Source: Heterobilharzia americana (lineage: Eukaryota > Platyhelminthes > Trematoda > Strigeidida > Schistosomatidae). Taken from it: 64,000 bases of DNA. The stretch covers positions 50,955,890 to 51,019,889 of the forward strand of contig OX104134.1 in assembly GCA_944470555.2 (NCBI GenBank). The letters run 5' to 3'. A program made the translations under genes and the position numbers. A model generated the notes under the pieces. That model did not search any database, had not been told where the DNA came from, and was given only the letters and a program-made list of their open reading frames with translations. Positions 11,645-23,845 of the stretch are shown here, in pieces (within the stretch, counting starts at the first letter, position 1; the number at the start of each line of letters is the position of its first letter).

Positions 11645-11960
11645 ATTCAGTTAGATTTGGATTGAGATGAGAATTCCTGACCAGGCAGCCAGTGTGAATA
11701 TAATCAGTCAGTAGTAATGCATCAATAATTCATATGATAGTCGGGTAAAGCCCATGATGGTTGAAGTGAAATAAAAATCTGGTCAGCAGTCGAACCTCGT
11801 AGCTCAGTTAATAGAGCATCGGGCCGGAAACCCGGTGGTCGCCGGCTCGAATCCGGCCACGGTTCAAATATTCATCTCACCTTCAATCATCAACCAGTGT
11901 AAACACTAGTCTGTCAAACACGGTTATCTCAGATAGCCAAAACGATATCAAGATAACTCC
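11645..11960 (+). mobile_element. SINE family T copy T1
   Basis: Plus-strand tRNA-derived element. A 5' region (TTAGATTTGGATTGAGATGAG onward) precedes the tRNA-like part (11793-11864), followed by a tail with TTCATCTCACCTTCAATCATC and CTCAGATAGCCAAAA. The minus-strand copy at 44555-44800 has the same 5' region, promoter and tail, which shows that this is a repeat and not an isolated tRNA gene. No hammerhead follows the promoter, unlike families Smα, B and D. Confidence 0.8.
11793..11864 (+). ncRNA. tRNA-like promoter that still folds as a cloverleaf
   Basis: A 72-nt segment with A box TAGCTCAGTTAA (11800-11811) and B box GGCTCGAATCC (11844-11854). D arm GCTC/GAGC, anticodon arm TCGGG/CCCGG, and T arm GCCGG/CCGGC all pair. 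Five of seven acceptor pairs hold (AACCTCG with CACGGTT). The anticodon loop is CCGGAAA, so position 33 is C instead of the invariant U and the triplet would be GGA. That defect plus the SINE flanks argues against a working tRNA; Pol III promoter activity remains plausible. Confidence 0.65.
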
Positions 11961-13060
11961 GCAACTTTGAGACCTGATCTACATAGTGCTAATTCCCTCT
12001 CCTTTTTTTGATAATATTCATTGCAATTTAAGCAGCACTGTGATGACAGAATTCAAAACCTCTATAGTGTTATTACTCAAGGAAAATACTTCACAGACGC
12101 TACGTGGGTTTCTCACTTAGATATAAGTTTTGTAAGTAAAAGAATCCTAACAATCCAATTAGAAGAAATAACTTCATTTACCAAATCCCTTCAAATGATT
12201 GTGAGGTCAAATATATAGATCACATTAGTCGGCTAGGGTCATTTGGGCTATCCAAGCATGAGAACCTAGATAAATCACGATTGGTAGATCCTAGTAAGAT
12301 AAGGGATCCAGAGAGCAGCCCAGTCATACCTAGGGATGAAATTATACATACAACCACACAACAGCATGACATAGAGTACTGGTCTTTAAAACCAGCTTAT
12401 TTGCCTGAGAAGGGCAATCCATACCTGAATCTATGTTTAGTGAACCGGCACCAAATACATGCAACAGAAATAAATTAGTACCTATTCAAGAAATCTGGGA
12501 AGTTTGACTGCCTATTTAACAAAGAAGGAGACAGAATTAAGACTAAATAAACCATGTCTCAGAGCTGTAGAGTCATCTTGGTATGACCAGATATGCCCGG
12601 AACTCACTTTTTAATACTTCTGATGAGTCAAATAATGTATTTGGCATTTAATCTAAAGCCAGTCACTAAGCCCAAAGTCCAGTAAAAAATACTAAAGAAA
12701 TTCATCAGAGCTAATAGATAAAAATTTGGAGTTGAGTAATATTCCAGTAGATGAGGTCCGTTTCCAGAAATTCCGCAAATTTAGTTACGGGTGGTTTTTG
12801 ACTTTGTACAACTTATTACTGTGGAACTGTTGCAATGGATAACCGATCCACTCCAGAAAATAGTTTTTCTCAGTAGATGCTCAGCCATGCTCTCCTGTCA
12901 GAAATAAAGAGGCCTGCTGCTGAAGATGTCACCAAGTCTACTGATTAGAACCCCACGACAAAATGTTGGATCTCAACAGTATCCTTATGTGATAGCTAAT
13001 GTCACTAACTGATTATCCTGTTACAGTTTTGTTAGGAATGACTGGGTAGGACTAGATTTT
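11961..13060. other. No gene recognised
   Basis: Two 65-residue plus-strand open frames (12021-12218, 12281-12478) have no family motif I recognise. The rest is AT-rich non-coding sequence. Confidence 0.45.
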
Positions 13061-13064
13061 CAGA

Positions 13065-13145
13065 GTCAATCGGCAGAATGGCCTGTTTTATGTAGGTTCG
13101 CTGCTGGTTACTAAGCATCAGTAAGGCATATCTGCAGCCTTGAAG
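13065..13145 (-). mobile_element. SINE family D fragment
   Basis: Minus-strand remnant of the family D hammerhead region: CTGCAGATATGCCTTA, then a decayed core CTGATGC, a stem II remnant and GCGAACCTAC. It aligns to the better copy at 28430-28500. Too short and decayed to judge its other parts. Confidence 0.45.
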
Positions 13146-13871
13146 AAATTTACTACTTGAAATTTCAACCCTGTTCATCTAATTTTGCCAACATTTGAGT
13201 TACTTGTAATCTATGCACTCTATAAATGATCTTCTTTGGGAACTGAATTATGTCATGAATTTCAGAAATGCCCTTGGTGATAGATTTACTCATAGATTGT
13301 TTAGAGCCCTACTGTTACAGTGTGCAATAAGATTGCCCTAAATTCCTTAATCCTTTTACAAACAATCGTATTGCACCGAAATTTCAAGAAAAAGTACGTG
13401 AACCAATGTGTAAGTATCAGATTTGTTGAAGAGACGAAAATCAATAGGATATTCTAATAAAGAAAGGCCTCGAAATATCCAAGGCCATCGTAAATATGTA
13501 TAAACAGATGCATTATGTAAACATTTTGACGTTACAACACACCTATATACATAATTCAGGTCATATCAATTAGTTATTATTATTATTACTATTATTATTT
13601 GTCCCTTGGGTTCCTAATGGAACATAGGGCTTCAGTAGCACGTCTCCATTCCACTCTGTTCTCTGCAATCTTTTGAACCTGGCTCCACGACAGCCCAAAA
13701 GCTCCCATTTCTTCTGCACACGATCTCCCCCATGTCACCCTCAGCTAGGACGCCCAAATCGTCTCTTCCCATCTGGGTTCCATTCGAGCAACTGGTCTGG
13801 CTCGTGATGTCCCCAGTCGGCCTTCTCAGTGTATGCCCAATCCATCTCCACTTCCTTCCAGTGCATATTTG

Positions 13872-15477
13872 TTAAGTGACAGGTTCTTGGTTGGTTTGTT
13901 GCCAGAGTTCCCTGTCGCTTATTCTTATTATTCTGGCCGTCTGATCTTCAGTAACCAGCCAGCGTAGGCAGTTGTTGATGAATGTCTGTAGTTTGTCGGA
14001 AATGACTTTCGCAACGCACCAAGTCTCTGAGCCATACAGAAGTTGACGTTGGTGTTCAAAATCCGGAGCTTGTTCATGCTTTATGCTGAGTGCATAAGAT
14101 CTCCACATTAGTTTCAGGCTAATGAAAGGCTGTCTTGCTGTCTTTCCGATACTGGCTTTGACGTCTTCGTCTGTGCCACCGCCTGTAGTTGGAACGATGC
14201 TGCCTAGATAGGTGGAAGAGACTACTTCCTTTAGGTTTCTCCCACTGATGGTGATTGCAGATTGTTGTTGTTGGTGGTGGCGTTGGTTGGGTATCATCCT
14301 CACCTCTGTCTTCTCTATATTCACTTGAAGTCCCGCTTCCCTTCACTGCCCTGCCTCTTCTGTCAACGTGTTAGTTTTTGCTTGTAGATCTTCAAATTTG
14401 TGCGAAATCCAAGTCTTCTAGGTTCTTTTCCGCAGTCCAGAGTATGCCCCTCTTCTCGCTCCTCACTGTTTGTTGCATTGTCCAGTCCATTCGACCAAAA
14501 TCAGGAATATCATGGGTGATAGTAGACAGCATGTTTTACTCCTGTCTTCACTTCGAAAGCATCAATGAGCTTCCCATTGTGAATTACTTGGCATGTGGCG
14601 TCTTCATATAGTTGTTGAGTGAGGTTGATAAAGGTTTGTGGTATTCCGCGGTGTTGAAGCAACTGCCAAATTACTTCTCGGTTGATGCTATCAAAGGCCT
14701 TCTCAAAGTCTATGAAGTTGAGGTAGAGGGTTGACTGTCATTCTGTGCTCCTTTCTGTGATGATGTGTAGTGCTGCAATTTGATCCGCACATGATTTGTT
14801 CTTCCTGAAGCCAGCCAGCAGCCTGTTCCGGTCATAATTTTGTAGTCTCTCCAGGATGATGCGGAATAATATTTTGCTTGCCTTGGGTGGACAGGAACAT
14901 GATTCCTCTCCAGTTCTTGAAAAGGCTTAGGTCTCCCTTCTTTACGAGTTTGACAAGATGGCCGTTCTTCTAATCTGCGGGTACCTTCCCTTCCTTCATT
15001 GCAAACCTTCTGCAGTAGTGGTGTGAGCATGTCCGCCGCTGTTGTCTCTGCGTCTGTTTTCAGTGCTTCTGGAGGAATTCCATCTGGTCCTACTGCTTTC
15101 CCAGATTCCAGCAACTGTATGACGTTCAGGACTTCTGCTCTTATCGGAGGGCTTGTGTTCACTTGTAGTTCTGTCGTTGCTGGTGATATTTCTGGACGAG
15201 TTGTGGGTGGTGATGGTGATGGTGGTCGATTCGAGAGTTTTTTGAAGTGTTCAGCCCATCGTTTCCTTTGTTTCTCCTCTTTGCTTACTAGCTTTCCTTC
15301 ACTATCTTTCATTGGTTTCGTCTGAGTTGATCTCTTCCCCCCAGATGGTAACCTGGTTATTTGATATAGTGTTGTCAGGTCTCTATCTCTCCTACCTGCA
15401 GCCTGTTCTGCTTCACTTGCCAATGTGTCATAGAAGTGTCTTTTATCCTTACACATACTCTTCTTCACTTCCTTGTC
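13872..15477 (-). pseudogene. RTE reverse transcriptase region, broken (copy 2)
   Basis: Same content and same defects as the copy 1 RT region: an open 252-residue frame (15468-14710), a frame change, LEDLDFAQI plus stop where FADD belongs (around 14395-14415), and an open C-terminal frame (14324-13872) that differs from copy 1 by one residue. The catalytic aspartates are absent. Confidence 0.8.
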
Positions 15478-15782
15478 CAGTGTAGTGTTTTATAGGTTGT
15501 GTTCAGTTCTTCTTTTCGTTGTGCATCCTTGCACTGGTTCATCTTTTGCTTCACCATCTTCCTCTCCCTGCTCTATCGGCTTCCATGTGTCCCTTGAGAT
15601 CCATTCCTTGTCCTGTCTTCTTTCTCCTTCCTTCCTAATACGGTGATGCAGGTTTCCTTCCACATAGCTTTCAAAGACTCCCAGTGTTCTTCCACGCCCC
15701 ATCCTTCAGGAATGTTGCCCAATGTCTCCCACTTTTACCTGATGGCTGGCTCACGTGAAGATGTCCTTTGTAGTCTCATCTT

Positions 15783-16592
15783 TCAGTTCAGTTTCTGTGT
15801 TGGGTGGGTGTTGAACTTGAACTTTCGTCTACCAAGGCTTTCGACTTGATTTGGAAGGTAGGTTCCTTGAACCAGATAGATAGTGAGTGGTGTGAACCTA
15901 CATCTGCTCCCCTTCTTGATCTGGTCTTGTGTCCAGTAAGCTGCGTCTCCACTTTCTTCACATTGAGATGAAGTTGATCTGGTTTTTAGTGCGTCCTGGT
16001 GTCTGGTGAAATCAAATCCATGTCGCTGTCTTGCGAATATCCTTGTGTTTGTACACGCTGCCTCGCCTCCAATCACCAAATCGTTGAATGCTCAGAAGTC
16101 TGCAAACAGTTCTCCATTCTCGCTTATCCTTTCACCCAGTGCTTCTCGACCCATGATTGGTTCTCTACCTGTGTGTTGTCCGCTCCGAGTTTGGCATTCA
16201 TGTCGCCCATTAGAATGTTGATGTCGCCAACTGGGGTGCAGTCTTGTCCACTAGTGATTGCAGTTGTCTATAGAATTCCTCCTTCTTCTCTTCATCTACA
16301 TTATCTATAAGTGCGTAGCGTAGCATTGAAATATTGTGACTTTCCTCCCTTTTGAGTTGAATCTTGCTATCATGATCCTGATGCTGGAGGAGATTGGTTC
16401 CCACTGTATGAGTGTCTTCGATGTTCTTGGGGAAATCATGACAGCCAGTCCAAAACTCAGTGTGCTCGTGGTTGTTGTTTCGGTGACAATATCGAAGTAG
16501 ATTATTGATTCTCCAGTTGACAGTTGGGAGAGTCCACTTCCATTCCATCTGCTTTCGTAGATTCCTAGCACTTCAATGCTACACCTTCTCAT
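15783..16592 (-). pseudogene. RTE endonuclease region, frameshifted (copy 2)
   Basis: AP-type endonuclease remnants in the same broken frames as copy 1 (16592-16305, 16548-16210 and 16079-15783), with identical translations. The matching breaks show that the damage predates the split of the two copies. Confidence 0.8.
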
Positions 16593-16887
16593 CTCTTTTG
16601 TAATCTGTGCAGCCTTGCTAAGTTAATACATGGTGCGGACATTCCATGTCCCCACGTTTACTTTCGCTTTCATCGAGAGAAGAGAAGACAGATCGACCGA
16701 CTGGCTTCCTGATAGCTTTCATCAACTGGCGTCCTTTTGCCTCTCCGATTCCAGCGAGGAATAAGTTTATCTTTGTTTTTTATAATTTCTTTGTGCTTTG
16801 AAGTTTATGTAGCGATTGGATTGGTTTTATGGGGCAGGGTTGGTAGCCCTATACCCAACCTTCCCTCTTTATGCAGGCTTAGGACCG

Positions 16888-17722
16888 TCTTGTAATTGTT
16901 GAAGTAGTTAACCAGGCGTGGTTGGATAGGAAGTATTTCCGGTTTGGTGAAGTTAGCTTAAAGGAATTAGTGTTGTTGATTTTACTCATACCCTGTGAAA
17001 TTCATATATAATCAAGTTGCACAGCACAATTTTAATTGGTTGTTTCACTTCATACATTGAGACATACATGTACTCGAAGTGAAACTTATCTAGATCTGTA
17101 CAATTGTACCCTTTGCTATTCAACCCTAATTGCCCTCTGTTATTACTATAGTTCCGAATTGACTGTATTACTCATGTTACTGTCCTTCTTCCTGAGTTAT
17201 TAAAACCAACATTCCACAACGACCAAGATAACTCAGTTCGAAACTTTTTCAAGCCGATGTCCAAAATATCAATAATTTTTCTACTTACTGTTTGTTGGTG
17301 AAAATGTCTTTGTTTTACTGGGACCCTTTGGTGACCGATGTTTGTCTTCACAGACTTCACTCATCAGCCTTACACCTTAAAAATCTTGGTCAAACTAAAG
17401 TCATCCTCTGTATGTAACTAGTTTAAACAACTAAATCTAAGAGACCATTGAACATATTGAATAAGTTGTTTGTATGACGTATGCAAACACGTTTGGCAAT
17501 CATTCAGGCGATGGCCTGGAAAATTTGATTCAATCATTAAAAAGTAAGTATCTCGATACAGAATTACCTAAAATCTAAGTAAAATATCTGAATAACAGCA
17601 CTAATAGTTCAACAAATAGTTTCTTAAAAAATAATCTCTGGAATAAATGAAGAAAAAAGGTGAGACTGTTGATTGACAGTATTGTGTAAATTTATAAGTA
17701 AAGAAAATATTTACCAATCTAT
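16888..17722. other. No gene recognised
   Basis: Unique-looking AT-rich sequence between RTE copy 2 and the next Smα copy. The 62-residue minus-strand frame at 17172-17360 has no motif I recognise. Confidence 0.45.
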
Positions 17723-17845
17723 TGATCTTGACGACTAGCAGAGGAATCCAGGATGCTCGTTTTTTCCCACTTGGGACTCGTCAGCCGGATATGTCTGCAC
17801 TCCAGTGAGTGGTGTTGTTCCCACTGAAACTCGAACCCAGTGCTG
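17723..17845 (-). mobile_element. Smα SINE copy S2, interrupted
   Basis: Minus strand: family end ATTGATCTTGACGACTAGCAG, hammerhead region, linker and B box (GGGTTCGAG) are present. The ribozyme keeps CTGACGA but GAAA sits in an A-run without the stem II closing pair, and the cleavage site reads ATC without its pairing partner. Similarity stops at 17845 in the middle of the tRNA-like part. An A-box-like AGTGGCTACGTGGTAAGC occurs about 75 nt further on (around 17920-17940), so an insertion may split this copy. Confidence 0.7.
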
Positions 17846-19739
17846 TTTAAAAAATCAGAAATAATCTGTTATGGCAAGAATTATTTATTACTTACATGTG
17901 ATACTATTTTCACTGGCCTTGCTTACCACGTAGCCACTCTTAGTTGAATGAAGACATATAATGAGATTGTGAGGAGGTTTGGGTTTCAGGCCAAACCCAG
18001 TGATCTATTTATACCGCTGGTTTCATCTTTAGGTGTGAGTGAAAATACAAGTTAAAAGGATGCTACAACGGTAGTTACAGAAGCTAACTACCGGAACCTT
18101 AAACAAATAATTCTACGATGAAAATATCACTCAAAGCTTTCCTTCAAGATCAGTTTATGCATACAACACCAGTTCCATTGCCGCGTTTCGTGCAGACGAA
18201 AATAATAATATAATATCAATGGTCAACCGGACAGTGTGACAGAAATGAACACCTAACTACTGTAGGTGATACCATCAGTTCACTGTGTTCAGAAGATCAG
18301 CATTTTCAGGGTTCAGTTAAATAAATATCAAGGCATCAAGCTACTGCATTTTTGTGTATATTCAATAAACCAGAAGATAAATAAAGTCAAATGTCATTCG
18401 TATTGAGAAAATTTATTACTAAGACAATATGATTGTGAGTTATAACATCAGACAAGAATGTGGTCTGTGAAAGACAATTGGAATTCTAGTAAGGATGGGC
18501 TAACTTCTCAGCAGTAGGTGCAAGACTGGTCTGTAAAACCGATTTCATAGCAGCAGTTGTTCTCAAAACTCTCAGATGTTGCAGACTAATCGCTGTAATT
18601 AGCAAATGATTTGAAGCTAGCCTAATGATGAAGTTTATTTCCTATTCATGTGACATTTACTAGCTTTGAATTTTTCCGTTATTCCGGTTCAATTTTTAAG
18701 GTGTCTTTGAAGTAAAGGTTGAGGAACTAACCTGATGCTGCTAGCGGGACTCTAGCTGTATTTTACTCGTCAATTGCTTTTTGCTAACTGTCTATATAGG
18801 GGCAGAACTCAGGTTAACCGTTTCTAAACTGTACTATGCAAAGATTCCCCACTAAATTCAGTTATGTTTCCTGCATAAACAACCACGTTTTCTATCTAAG
18901 AAGAAAGTTTAAGCATTTGTTTCTTTTTTCTTACTGAGTAGCTTCATCTAGTTTTTTCGACTGAACATGCTTTTTCTTTCATCTTTAGATACTTTTCACC
19001 AACAGATGCCATATCTTTTGGTGTCCTTCGAGCTTTGAGTTTTGCTCTAGGAGACGTTTCGTAGCCTGGCTAAACGACTTCATCAATATTCACCTCATAT
19101 ACGAAGTTGACTATCCTGCTGATGAGAGGTCTAAGAAGAAACCTGAGAACTCACAGAACATCAAACATTTATTGTTCTCATCTTGAAATACAAAGCTTCT
19201 CCACTTTCCCAAAAGATCCAGTCTGTGGGATTCTTCCTAACTGCATTGAACCACCAAGATCTGAATTTTGTATCTCGTCAATATTATTAACTCTTCAGTT
19301 ATAGAGGTATATTTTTCTTTCGATCAAATAATGGACATTTTAAGAACATGTCCAAGTTGTTTTCATGTTTTCTGCAAGTCAGTAAAAGGCTACTGGTACA
19401 GACAGATGTCTTTTTACATCGGCTAACATCCAGTAAAACAGTTTTTAGGAAGGCAATGATCAATTAATAAAAGGTCCACCTCTCATTGCTGCATCCAAAA
19501 TTACTTTTTTAAAGTTTTTTTCGGATCAAAACAAGTATATCAGGTAGACAGCCATCAAACATTTTGAGCGATTTCGATAAAACATATCTTCTGTCGTATA
19601 CTGATGGAGGACCATGATGATTATCAACTTGAAATCAATAAAATAAATCTCGACAAACTTCAAAATTGAATTAATCTCTAGTTTTTATTAGTGACTTGCT
19701 TTGAAATGAGATTCCCAAAGTTCTAATGGGAAGTAGTTC
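17846..19739. other. Mostly unrecognised; possible A-box half of copy S2
   Basis: Apart from the A-box-like piece near 17920-17940 and a short inverted repeat (GGTTTGGGTTTC with GGCCAAACCC, 17975-17998), I recognise nothing. No open frame has coding features. Confidence 0.4.
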
Positions 19740-20250
19740 CTGGTGGGGTCAGCCAAGTCGGACGTGAGGACAGATACTCAACGAAAGCACTGAATAGAGG
19801 TTGCGCTATATCGTAAACTGACAGAAGTAGGAAATATGGACCACTGAATGGTGACCCGGTAGCTTATCGGTAATGTGCTGGAAGGTGAACTTGGAGGTCC
19901 TAGGTCCGATCTCTGCGGAGATATAGGTGCGCACTGATGAGAAGTCACATACTAGGACGAAACAGCTGTCCAGTGCTCCCAGGTTCCCAATATTTCTTCA
20001 ACTGATGTCAGTCCATGAAGAATACCAACTTTTAATCTGAAAGCACTAGAGAGCTGTTTCATCCTAGTAAGGGACTCTTCGGGAGTGTGCACCCACGACC
20101 TCAGCAGGGACCGAACTCAGGACCCACAAATTCTGCGATGAGCCCGCTACCATCGAACCACTTGGTCGGAATCCAGTAGTCCACATTTTACTACTTCTGT
20201 GAGTTCACTATATAGCGCGAGTCTTATTCACTTCCAGTATTGTGTGTCTT
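19740..20250. mobile_element. Inverted pair of family B SINEs (3' ends facing)
   Basis: A plus-strand copy (19740-20030) is followed after about 10 bases by a minus-strand copy (20041 to about 20250), so here the 3' ends face each other, opposite to the other B pairs. In the left copy the whole 3' half of the ribozyme is perfect (GGAC, GAAAC, AGCTGTC, CAGTGC) while the CTGAGGA core has become ATGAGAA. In the right copy the core reads CCGAAGA. Neither should cleave. Confidence 0.75.
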
Positions 20251-20794
20251 TCCTCAAGTTTACCTTGGTTCACCGAACTGGTCACGTCTAAGTCTGGAAA
20301 CCTCTCTTACTAATAAGTAACTGATGTTAAAAACCCTTTAAACGTGTATTAGAAAGCAACAAAGCAAATGTTCACTCAATTAAATCGAATCAAATCCTTA
20401 GACTTGATAGTTTCATATGTCTGTAGACGTAGAATGAACCTCACAAATCTGAGTAATACAAGAGTTAAAATAAGCTAGTGAAATAAGAAAAGTTTTTTCA
20501 AGCTGGAAATAGTTGATTTCCATGATTGATTGAAAACTGTCACCTTGAAATTCCGAGGTTATGCATTTCACTCTGTGTGGTATGCGTCAGCATAACTTCG
20601 GCACAACATCACCATTCCATATTGCTTTATTCAACATGAAATTCGGAAATGGATGATGTAATACTAGTGATTTCCCATTTTTTTACAGGATCAAATTGCT
20701 TGACCTCTGTTGCCGGATGGGTTACTATGTGTATGCATTGATGTTGTCAACTTACTCATTTTGCTTATGTCTGCTTGGTTGCGGGAAACCACAA

Positions 20795-21110
20795 GTATCA
20801 ATAAAGCAACAACTGATACCCGTTGCATAAGAGGTGGGCCTCGTGTCCCAGTGGTCTAGTGAGTAGCTCTCTGGTACTTGAAGTGACTGATCCTCAGTAG
20901 AAACAACATCACTGATTGGGGTGCAGGTATATCCAGCTAACGAGTTCCAAATAGGGTGAAACGCTTGTTCTGGATTCCACTGCAAGCGACGAAGCAGACA
21001 TCATCTGTGCGTCTATCTATCCGTCCAAGTGGCTCTAGGTTACAGGTGTTACTTGAAGGTTGGTGGCAGCACAGTATCTAGTCATCGAAACCGTGGTAGA
21101 TAGAACTGGA
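20795..21110 (+). mobile_element. Smα SINE copy S3
   Basis: Plus strand: GATACCCGTTGCATAAGAGG block (20816), A-box region GTGGTCTAGTGAGTAGC, then the B box is lost by a deletion. The hammerhead (20921-20983) keeps inner and outer stem I (GCAG with CTGC), GAAA and a GTT cleavage site, but the core reads CTAACGA, which changes an invariant G to A. That one change should stop cleavage. Confidence 0.75.
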
Positions 21111-21339
21111 TTTAAGCACACTTGACTTGTTGCATTACCGACTGTCTTGCTGCTGTAAGTTTGTACGCTTTCAGATTTGTGACTCCAGTTCATCTGACCA
21201 CAGTTTATTTCTGATTTAGTTTATAAATTAAACATTCTGAGAGATAGAACCAGATGCTTACTTACATTTAATTGAAGCTGACATTGTTTCCTTCGTCGAT
21301 TTACTCTACTTCTGTCCGATTATTCTAGTAGGCATCTGA

Positions 21340-21470
21340 AGTGGTCTGCTCGGTTGCAGTTTCAGTAGCAGCGATGGAGCCCTCTGAAATGCACGTGTAT
21401 TCATCTGATGAGCGCCAAGGCAGGATAAAATGCGCACCCTGGAGTCCACTAATAGGCATTAAGTATCAAC
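21340..21470 (+). mobile_element. Smα-like SINE remnant S4
   Basis: Decayed plus-strand remnant. CTGATGA is preserved at 21405-21411, followed by a loop CCAAGGCAGGAT and AAAATGC in place of GAAAC, then CCTGGAGTCCACT matching stem I. The promoter part upstream is barely recognisable (GAAGTGGTCTGCTCGG...). It lies about 360 bp 3' of copy S3 on the same strand. Confidence 0.5.
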
Positions 21471-23640
21471 ACTAACAAACTAAAATCACCTGCAATATAG
21501 TGACATCTCCGTGGAAACCTGTTTATAAACAGTCACTGATAATTTAGGTCCAGTCAACGACGAGATGTTAGATGCGACAAAACACTATTTAACTAATTAT
21601 TCTACTCAGAAAGATATTAGGAACAACAGTTGATGTGACGGATTCAGTTTTCGTCATTTAACCAGGATGAATATTTTTCAACAGAACAGTAACCAAATGA
21701 TGCACAAATTGTTTATCCTTCTATAAAACGCTTAAATAGCATATTAATTACGCAAAACTCACTGTTCATGTAGAATCTGTCTTAATTAAACGACAAAGCT
21801 ATTCAGTTAATATTCCGTTTATTGTTTTGATTAGATCAATCCATTTCTATCATAAATCAATGGTTATGTATCTCTACTTTGCACAATTTAAATCTATACA
21901 CATTGTAAAAATTTGAATTCTAAACTTCACGTTTTAAACACAAATAGACAAAGAACATTTATAAATTCAAATTTTAACAAGAGACCACAAAAAAATGCAT
22001 GTATATTAAATATGACATATGAAATTGAAAAACTATTTTTTTTCCCTAGTAAAACATTTTGATGTGTAGTGAATGGCGTATACACGTAAACTTATGATCG
22101 GCCTAATTTGATACCGTGGTACACGATTTGATAATGTTTAATGCAATCAATTCAAGTTTTTTTTATAAAAGAAAGATGTTTGTTTGTCAAGTGAATATTT
22201 TATGCTTCTACAAAGTCAAATCTGCACCTCATCTATAAATTCCAATCCATTGGATATGCCATAAATTGAGGAAGAGGGAGGTTTTCAAACTTTTTCTACT
22301 GTCTTCTGTGTTGCAACTCTCTTATCTTAGCTCACGTGTCACTCAACCCTTCGAAAATGAAAAAGCCAGTAAAATGATAAGATTTAACAATTTATGAACG
22401 CCTACTTTATTTACATATGTGCCTTGTTGTAGGACCGGATATTTTGAATTGTCTAGAAGAAGTGTCTGTCGCTTCTGATGACGAGATATCTAATTTGCAG
22501 CCAACTAATTTTCTAGAATATTCGGAGTGTGTTGATTGGTTGCAAATAAGAATTCCAGGATATTCACTTCCTTAAACATCTAGAAAGTAAATTTCAAACC
22601 TATGCTTTTTTAGTTCTGTGGTTTGTACTTACATGAGGTCTACACTTTATTATCTGTCGAAAGTTATCAATAAAGTACAATAACCTGATATCATGACGGT
22701 CGGGACTCTAACAAGCGCTGGTTTCACTGTTTAACTGACCATGTAATAACCGAATCATGAATGTCATGGGTAAAAGATAATCTTTAATATTTATAGGAAT
22801 TGCCTGTTTTTTAGTAATCACTGACATAGTTCGCAGTTCCGATGAAACATTGGTCAGTAATATCAGACTGATTTCCTGCAGAAGTTCAAAGCACAAAGCA
22901 GTTTGTAATGAGGTCAAGTTTATCAGCGTACGGATAATCCCTCATATATTGACTAATGACGTTTGGTGAATACAAACAGCAACAGTATACCTTAACCAAC
23001 CATACCGAGACTAGAGACTTCTTGTGTACAATGCTGAGCATAATCCCATGAAGCCGCTAGCTGAATCGATGTTCATGGATGTTTTCCCTCATTTTAGGAC
23101 TAAAGATAACGCGCCAGCTGATCAACTAGCCTTTCTTGTAATAACTTCTTTGTGAAGACTGGTCAGTTGTTATGATTTTCTTCTCCTAAGTGCTCGAAGC
23201 AAAGGAGAGAGCGAGAGTAATTTGAGTTATTACATCACAGTTTGTAAAGTTAAAAGCTAAGTTAACCTCTTCTATTGGGGTCAGAAACCTCTGAACTCCT
23301 TAAATAACGCAACTGAGAAGAGAACCACTAGGTCATTCGTGTGTTTTCAAGCCTTTACCAGTGCTTCAGAGACCAGATGAATGTTTCATAACTAGACAAT
23401 AAGCAGATTCGTTCTGTTTATCCTCTCTTGCTGTATGGTCAGTTTAAAAACATAGTAAGTGAAAGCAACTGAAAACCGTACTCAGTGCTATCCAGTGCAA
23501 GAGAATTAACAGAAACTCTCTAAGTCGAATTAACCTAATTATGGTACTTCTTGATAATCACTAGAAAGGAGTGTCGTAACACGTGGTCAGTGAGTGTTAA
23601 GCACCAAGTTTTAGACAGTTATATTGGTTACCATTCGATG
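21471..23640. other. No gene recognised
   Basis: Very AT-rich, notably 21740-22200. The minus-strand 69-residue frame at 22708-22917 has no recognisable motif. No repeat family identified. Confidence 0.45.
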
Positions 23641-23644
23641 ACTG

Positions 23645-23845
23645 ATTAGTGTACACAATCCAGTCATACAGTGCGTCAGTGGTGACCCAAACAGTCTAGT
23701 GTCTAAGTTTCTAACTGTAGGTCAATGATTGACGCAGGTTTGAATCACCGACAGAGCATCAGCTGCCCCCATATTTCCAGATGCACCTTGCTAATAAGTG
23801 CAAACAGCTGTGTAATCTAAGTAAAGACCTCCCAGCTGACTGACT
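23645..23845 (+). mobile_element. SINE family D copy
   Basis: Plus strand: a decayed tRNA-like part (A-box region near ACAGTCTAGTGTC, B box GGTTTGAATCACC at 23738-23750) followed by the family D hammerhead region CAGATGCACCTTG. The core reads CTAATAA, and GAAA is not recognisable after the stem II remnant GTGCAAACAGC. Inactive. Confidence 0.55.

Larger units (their letters stand above)
13574..16887 (-). mobile_element. RTE-clade non-LTR retrotransposon (SR2-like), defective copy 2
   Basis: A second minus-strand copy, colinear with 3914-7210 throughout. I noticed one base difference near 13698 (A against C), one near 13937 (changing M to T in the C-terminal frame), and two near the 5' end (GCAGG against GCCTG around 16875). 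All stops and frameshifts are shared, including the lost FADD site. The ATT-repeat tail is longer here (13574-13600). Different flanking sequence on both sides shows that the similarity stops at the element ends. Confidence 0.9.

Noticed and set aside
11793..11864. A genuine tRNA gene
   Set aside because: Position 33 of the anticodon loop is C, two acceptor pairs fail, and copies with the same flanking sequence occur at 44555-44940 and 53262, so it is the promoter of a SINE.
3914..16887. Segmental duplication of a 9.7-kb block
   Set aside because: Only the RTE element itself matches at the 9677 offset; the flanking and intervening sequence is not repeated.
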